In this document: positions 60,974-64,000 of the stretch, piece after piece
Layout of the letters: every line of letters begins with the position of its first letter
Position numbering within the stretch: position 1 is the stretch's first letter
Assembly (NCBI RefSeq): GCF_000626715.1
Contig: NZ_AQRA01000008.1
Span: forward strand, 248,001 to 312,000
DNA length: 64,000 bases
Direction of reading: 5' to 3'
Source: Aquimarina atlantica
GTDB taxonomy: Bacteria > Bacteroidota > Bacteroidia > Flavobacteriales > Flavobacteriaceae
The notes under the pieces: generated by a model
The model's database searches: none
What the model was told of the DNA's origin: nothing
The model's input: only the letters and a program-made list of their open reading frames with translations
Made by a program: the position numbers and the translations under genes

Positions 60974-61753
60974 TTATAAAATTTCTACGACAAAAAACGA
61001 AGCAACTTCTTCCTTGTTCAGTTTTAATTCTATGGGTCCCTCTGCATAGGAGTTGATTTCATATTGATTGTAATAGAGGACAACCTCTTTATCTGTAAAC
61101 CCTATGGTCGAAGGTAAACTGAAAGTATCATTTTCAAAAAAGAAACCTGTACTATTAATCGATTCACTTTCTGGGATTTTATGTTGGGTTCTAAAGATTA
61201 TTTCTACATAATCTTCAAACTCATCATAATTCTTAAATAATGCTCTATTCGAAAATTGCTTTCCTGTCTTTGTATCAATGTTGAGATAAGAAACGGTACT
61301 ATTTCCATGAGCACCACCTGTAAATATATAAGAATCCATTAGGACAGAAAGTAAACTTTGACATCTAAAACTAAGCTCACAATCAATAGAAGCTTCATAA
61401 GGGATGATTTCTTCAGGGAATTCTTCACTAATATTTTGATACGAACTATTAAATTGAGAGATTGCTTCTTTCAGAGTTGCTTCTGATGCGTTTTCACCAA
61501 TATTCAAAATAGAACAAGCAGCATTTTCTATTTCTTTATTAATAGTGGCGGCAATGGGATTATCATCAACAATTTTTAGTAAGTTGATCTCTAAAGAAGC
61601 ACAATCAACATTTTTGCAATCAAGAAGAGTGTCTACGGTAAAATTTTGTTTTTCAAAAGTGAAAGATTCTGTATTGTTACAGCTATATAATCCCCAAAAA
61701 ATAATGAGCAAAAGAATGAATTTTGACTTTGTGTTAGTTTTTGTGTTAATCAT
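60974..61753 (-). CDS. Lipoprotein with DUF3298/RsiV-like domain
   Basis: The 259-residue protein has a lipoprotein signal (FWGLYSCNN, lipidated Cys25). The C-terminal half has the DUF3298 pattern: FTGGAHGNSTVSYLNIDTKTG followed by LFKNYDEFEDYV and the final TDKEVVLYYNQYEINSYAEG. The N-terminal half fits the companion DUF4163-like domain. Proteins with this pair resemble the extracellular part of the anti-sigma factor RsiV, but no sigma factor is encoded nearby. Confidence 0.82.
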   Translation of the reverse strand: MINTKTNTKSKFILLLIIFWGLYSCNNTESFTFEKQNFTVDTLLDCKNVDCASLEINLLKIVDDNPIAATINKEIENAACSILNIGENASEATLKEAISQFNSSYQNISEEFPEEIIPYEASIDCELSFRCQSLLSVLMDSYIFTGGAHGNSTVSYLNIDTKTGKQFSNRALFKNYDEFEDYVEIIFRTQHKIPESESINSTGFFFENDTFSLPSTIGFTDKEVVLYYNQYEINSYAEGPIELKLNKEEVASFFVVEIL

Positions 61754-61866
61754 CTACTAAAGGTATTCGACGAAATATGATTAGAACGAATTAAATCATA
61801 CATTTGTCCCGTTTTTGAACATAAAACGACCAAGTTAATTTATTCTTGTTAAAAACTAATAAATAG

Positions 61867-63006
61867 ATGAAATTTAACACTAAAACTATTCACGGAGGAC
61901 AAAAACACGATCCGGCTTATGGTGCCGTTATGCCTCCGATATATCAGACATCTACATACGCTCAAACCACTCCGGGAGGACATAAAGGTTTTGAATATAG
62001 CAGAACGCATAATCCAACAAGAAAAGCATTAGAAGATTCTTTTGCCAGTATCGAAAACGGAAAATTTGGACTTGCTTTTGGATCGGGACTTGCTGCTATA
62101 GATGCAGTGATCAAATTATTGAAACCTGGTGATGAGGTGATTTCTACCAATGATCTATATGGAGGAACGTATCGTTTGTTTACTAAAATCTTTGAAGATT
62201 TTGGAATTAAGTTTCACTTTATAGGAATGGAAAATGCAGATAAAGTAGAAGATTATGTAAACGAGAACACCAAATTAATATGGGTCGAAACACCAACTAA
62301 CCCTATGATGAATATAATTGATATTAAAGCCATAGCTGCAATATCAAAAAAGCATAATCTTTTATTGGCTGTAGATAACACTTTTGCTACTCCGTACTTA
62401 CAAAGACCTTTGGATCTTGGTGCCGATATTGTAATGCATAGTGCTACCAAATATTTAGGAGGACATAGTGATGTGGTTATGGGAGCATTGATCGTAAAAG
62501 ACGAAAAATTAGCAGAGCGACTTTACTTTATTCAAAATGCAAGTGGTGCTGTTTGTGGACCACAAGATAGTTTTCTGGTCTTAAGAGGGATCAAGACCTT
62601 ACACATACGTATGCAACGACACTGCGAAAATGGTGAAGCCATTGCAAAATATTTGAAGAACCACCCTAAAATAGAAAAAGTATACTGGCCTGGTTTTGAA
62701 GATCATCCTAATCATGAAGTTGCCAAAACGCAGATGGATGGTTTTGGAGGTATGATTTCTTTTGTTACCAAAGGAAGCGATTATGACAGTGCAATTAAGA
62801 TTGTAGAGAACCTAAAATTTTTCACTTTAGCAGAATCTCTTGGTGGTGTAGAAAGTCTTGCAGGACATCCGGCAAGTATGACACATGCGTCAATACCAAA
62901 AGAAGAACGTGAGAAAACAGGAGTAGTCGATTCTTTAATTAGATTAAGTGTTGGAATAGAAGATATTAATGACCTTATTGCAGATCTCGAACAAGCTATT
63001 GGATAA
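61867..63006 (+). CDS. Cystathionine gamma-synthase-type PLP enzyme
   Basis: The 379-residue protein belongs to the Cys/Met-metabolism PLP family. The cofactor Lys195 is in MHSATKYLGGHSD; substrate/cofactor residues are in FEYSRTHNPTR and FGSGLAAIDA; the late ESLGGVESLAGHPASMTH segment is typical. It would make cystathionine from an activated homoserine and cysteine, or cleave it; gamma-synthase and gamma-lyase are hard to separate by eye. It lies upstream of gdhA but with a separate promoter box between them. Confidence 0.9.
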   Translation: MKFNTKTIHGGQKHDPAYGAVMPPIYQTSTYAQTTPGGHKGFEYSRTHNPTRKALEDSFASIENGKFGLAFGSGLAAIDAVIKLLKPGDEVISTNDLYGGTYRLFTKIFEDFGIKFHFIGMENADKVEDYVNENTKLIWVETPTNPMMNIIDIKAIAAISKKHNLLLAVDNTFATPYLQRPLDLGADIVMHSATKYLGGHSDVVMGALIVKDEKLAERLYFIQNASGAVCGPQDSFLVLRGIKTLHIRMQRHCENGEAIAKYLKNHPKIEKVYWPGFEDHPNHEVAKTQMDGFGGMISFVTKGSDYDSAIKIVENLKFFTLAESLGGVESLAGHPASMTHASIPKEEREKTGVVDSLIRLSVGIEDINDLIADLEQAIG

Positions 63007-63053
63007 CCTAATTATTAAATTAAAAAAATAAACTCGTTTTTTTAAGAATATCA

Positions 63054-63061
63054 TATATTTG
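63054..63061 (+). promoter_or_regulatory. -7 box of the glutamate dehydrogenase gene
   Basis: TATATTTG is a full match to TAnnTTTG and lies 48 bases before the ATG at 63110. A T-run at 63037-63043 is at roughly the -33 distance but lacks the final G. Confidence 0.5.
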
Positions 63062-63106
63062 GCGTGATATTTCAACCTATAGATAAGAATCTATTAATTC
63101 AATTAA

Positions 63107-64000
<894 letters not shown>

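Overview
The window is low-GC DNA from a Bacteroidota bacterium, most likely a marine Flavobacteriaceae of the Aquimarina type (inference). The evidence is three large secreted proteins with type IX secretion (T9SS) C-terminal sorting domains and GEVED domains, promoter boxes of the Bacteroidetes form TAnnTTTG, few Shine-Dalgarno sites, a head-GIN (DUF2807) protein and many ~800-residue double-FtsX permeases. No phage, insertion sequence, CRISPR array, rRNA or tRNA gene was found.

Left part (1-30.5 kb): the tail of an unknown gene and a small lipoprotein are followed by a two-component pair on the minus strand (sensor kinase and NtrC-type sigma-54 activator). Divergent to it is a long export operon: a TolC-like outer membrane channel, an HlyD/MacA-like adaptor, a MacB/LolD-like ATPase, a DUF2807 protein, nine tandem MacB/FtsX-type permeases and a second, sequence-deviant ATPase. 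The divergent gap holds a candidate sigma-54 promoter and an upstream inverted repeat, so the kinase/activator pair probably switches on the exporter. Palindromic intergenic repeats lie before the sixth permease and on both sides of the last ATPase.

Middle part (30.5-44 kb): a carboxypeptidase-regulatory-domain protein; an ABC-2 permease fused to an M1 aminopeptidase with its ATPase; then on the plus strand hemB, a TerB-like protein, a cytochrome c lipoprotein overlapping a DinB-like protein, a CNNM/CBS membrane protein overlapping a DNA alkyltransferase, and a serine hydrolase overlapping a PolB-type exonuclease. A gap at 32.1-32.6 kb has three strong hairpins and may encode a small RNA.

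Right part (44-56.4 kb): three large minus-strand T9SS cargo genes (M14 carboxypeptidase, S8 protease, ten-Asp-box propeller protein) share nearly identical DNA for their FN3/GEVED modules. Two of them look like a tandem duplication that includes flanking non-coding blocks. The long spacers hold conserved hairpins and an orphan terminator downstream of a short cysteine-containing reading frame.

End (56.4-64 kb): housekeeping genes: YheT-like hydrolase and bestrophin, a divergent thioesterase, an EamA transporter overlapping an ArsC-like protein, a DinB-family protein, a DUF3298-like lipoprotein, a cystathionine gamma-synthase-type enzyme, and the first 297 codons of NADP-type glutamate dehydrogenase, cut by the window edge. 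All functions come from motifs read by eye; no database search was run.
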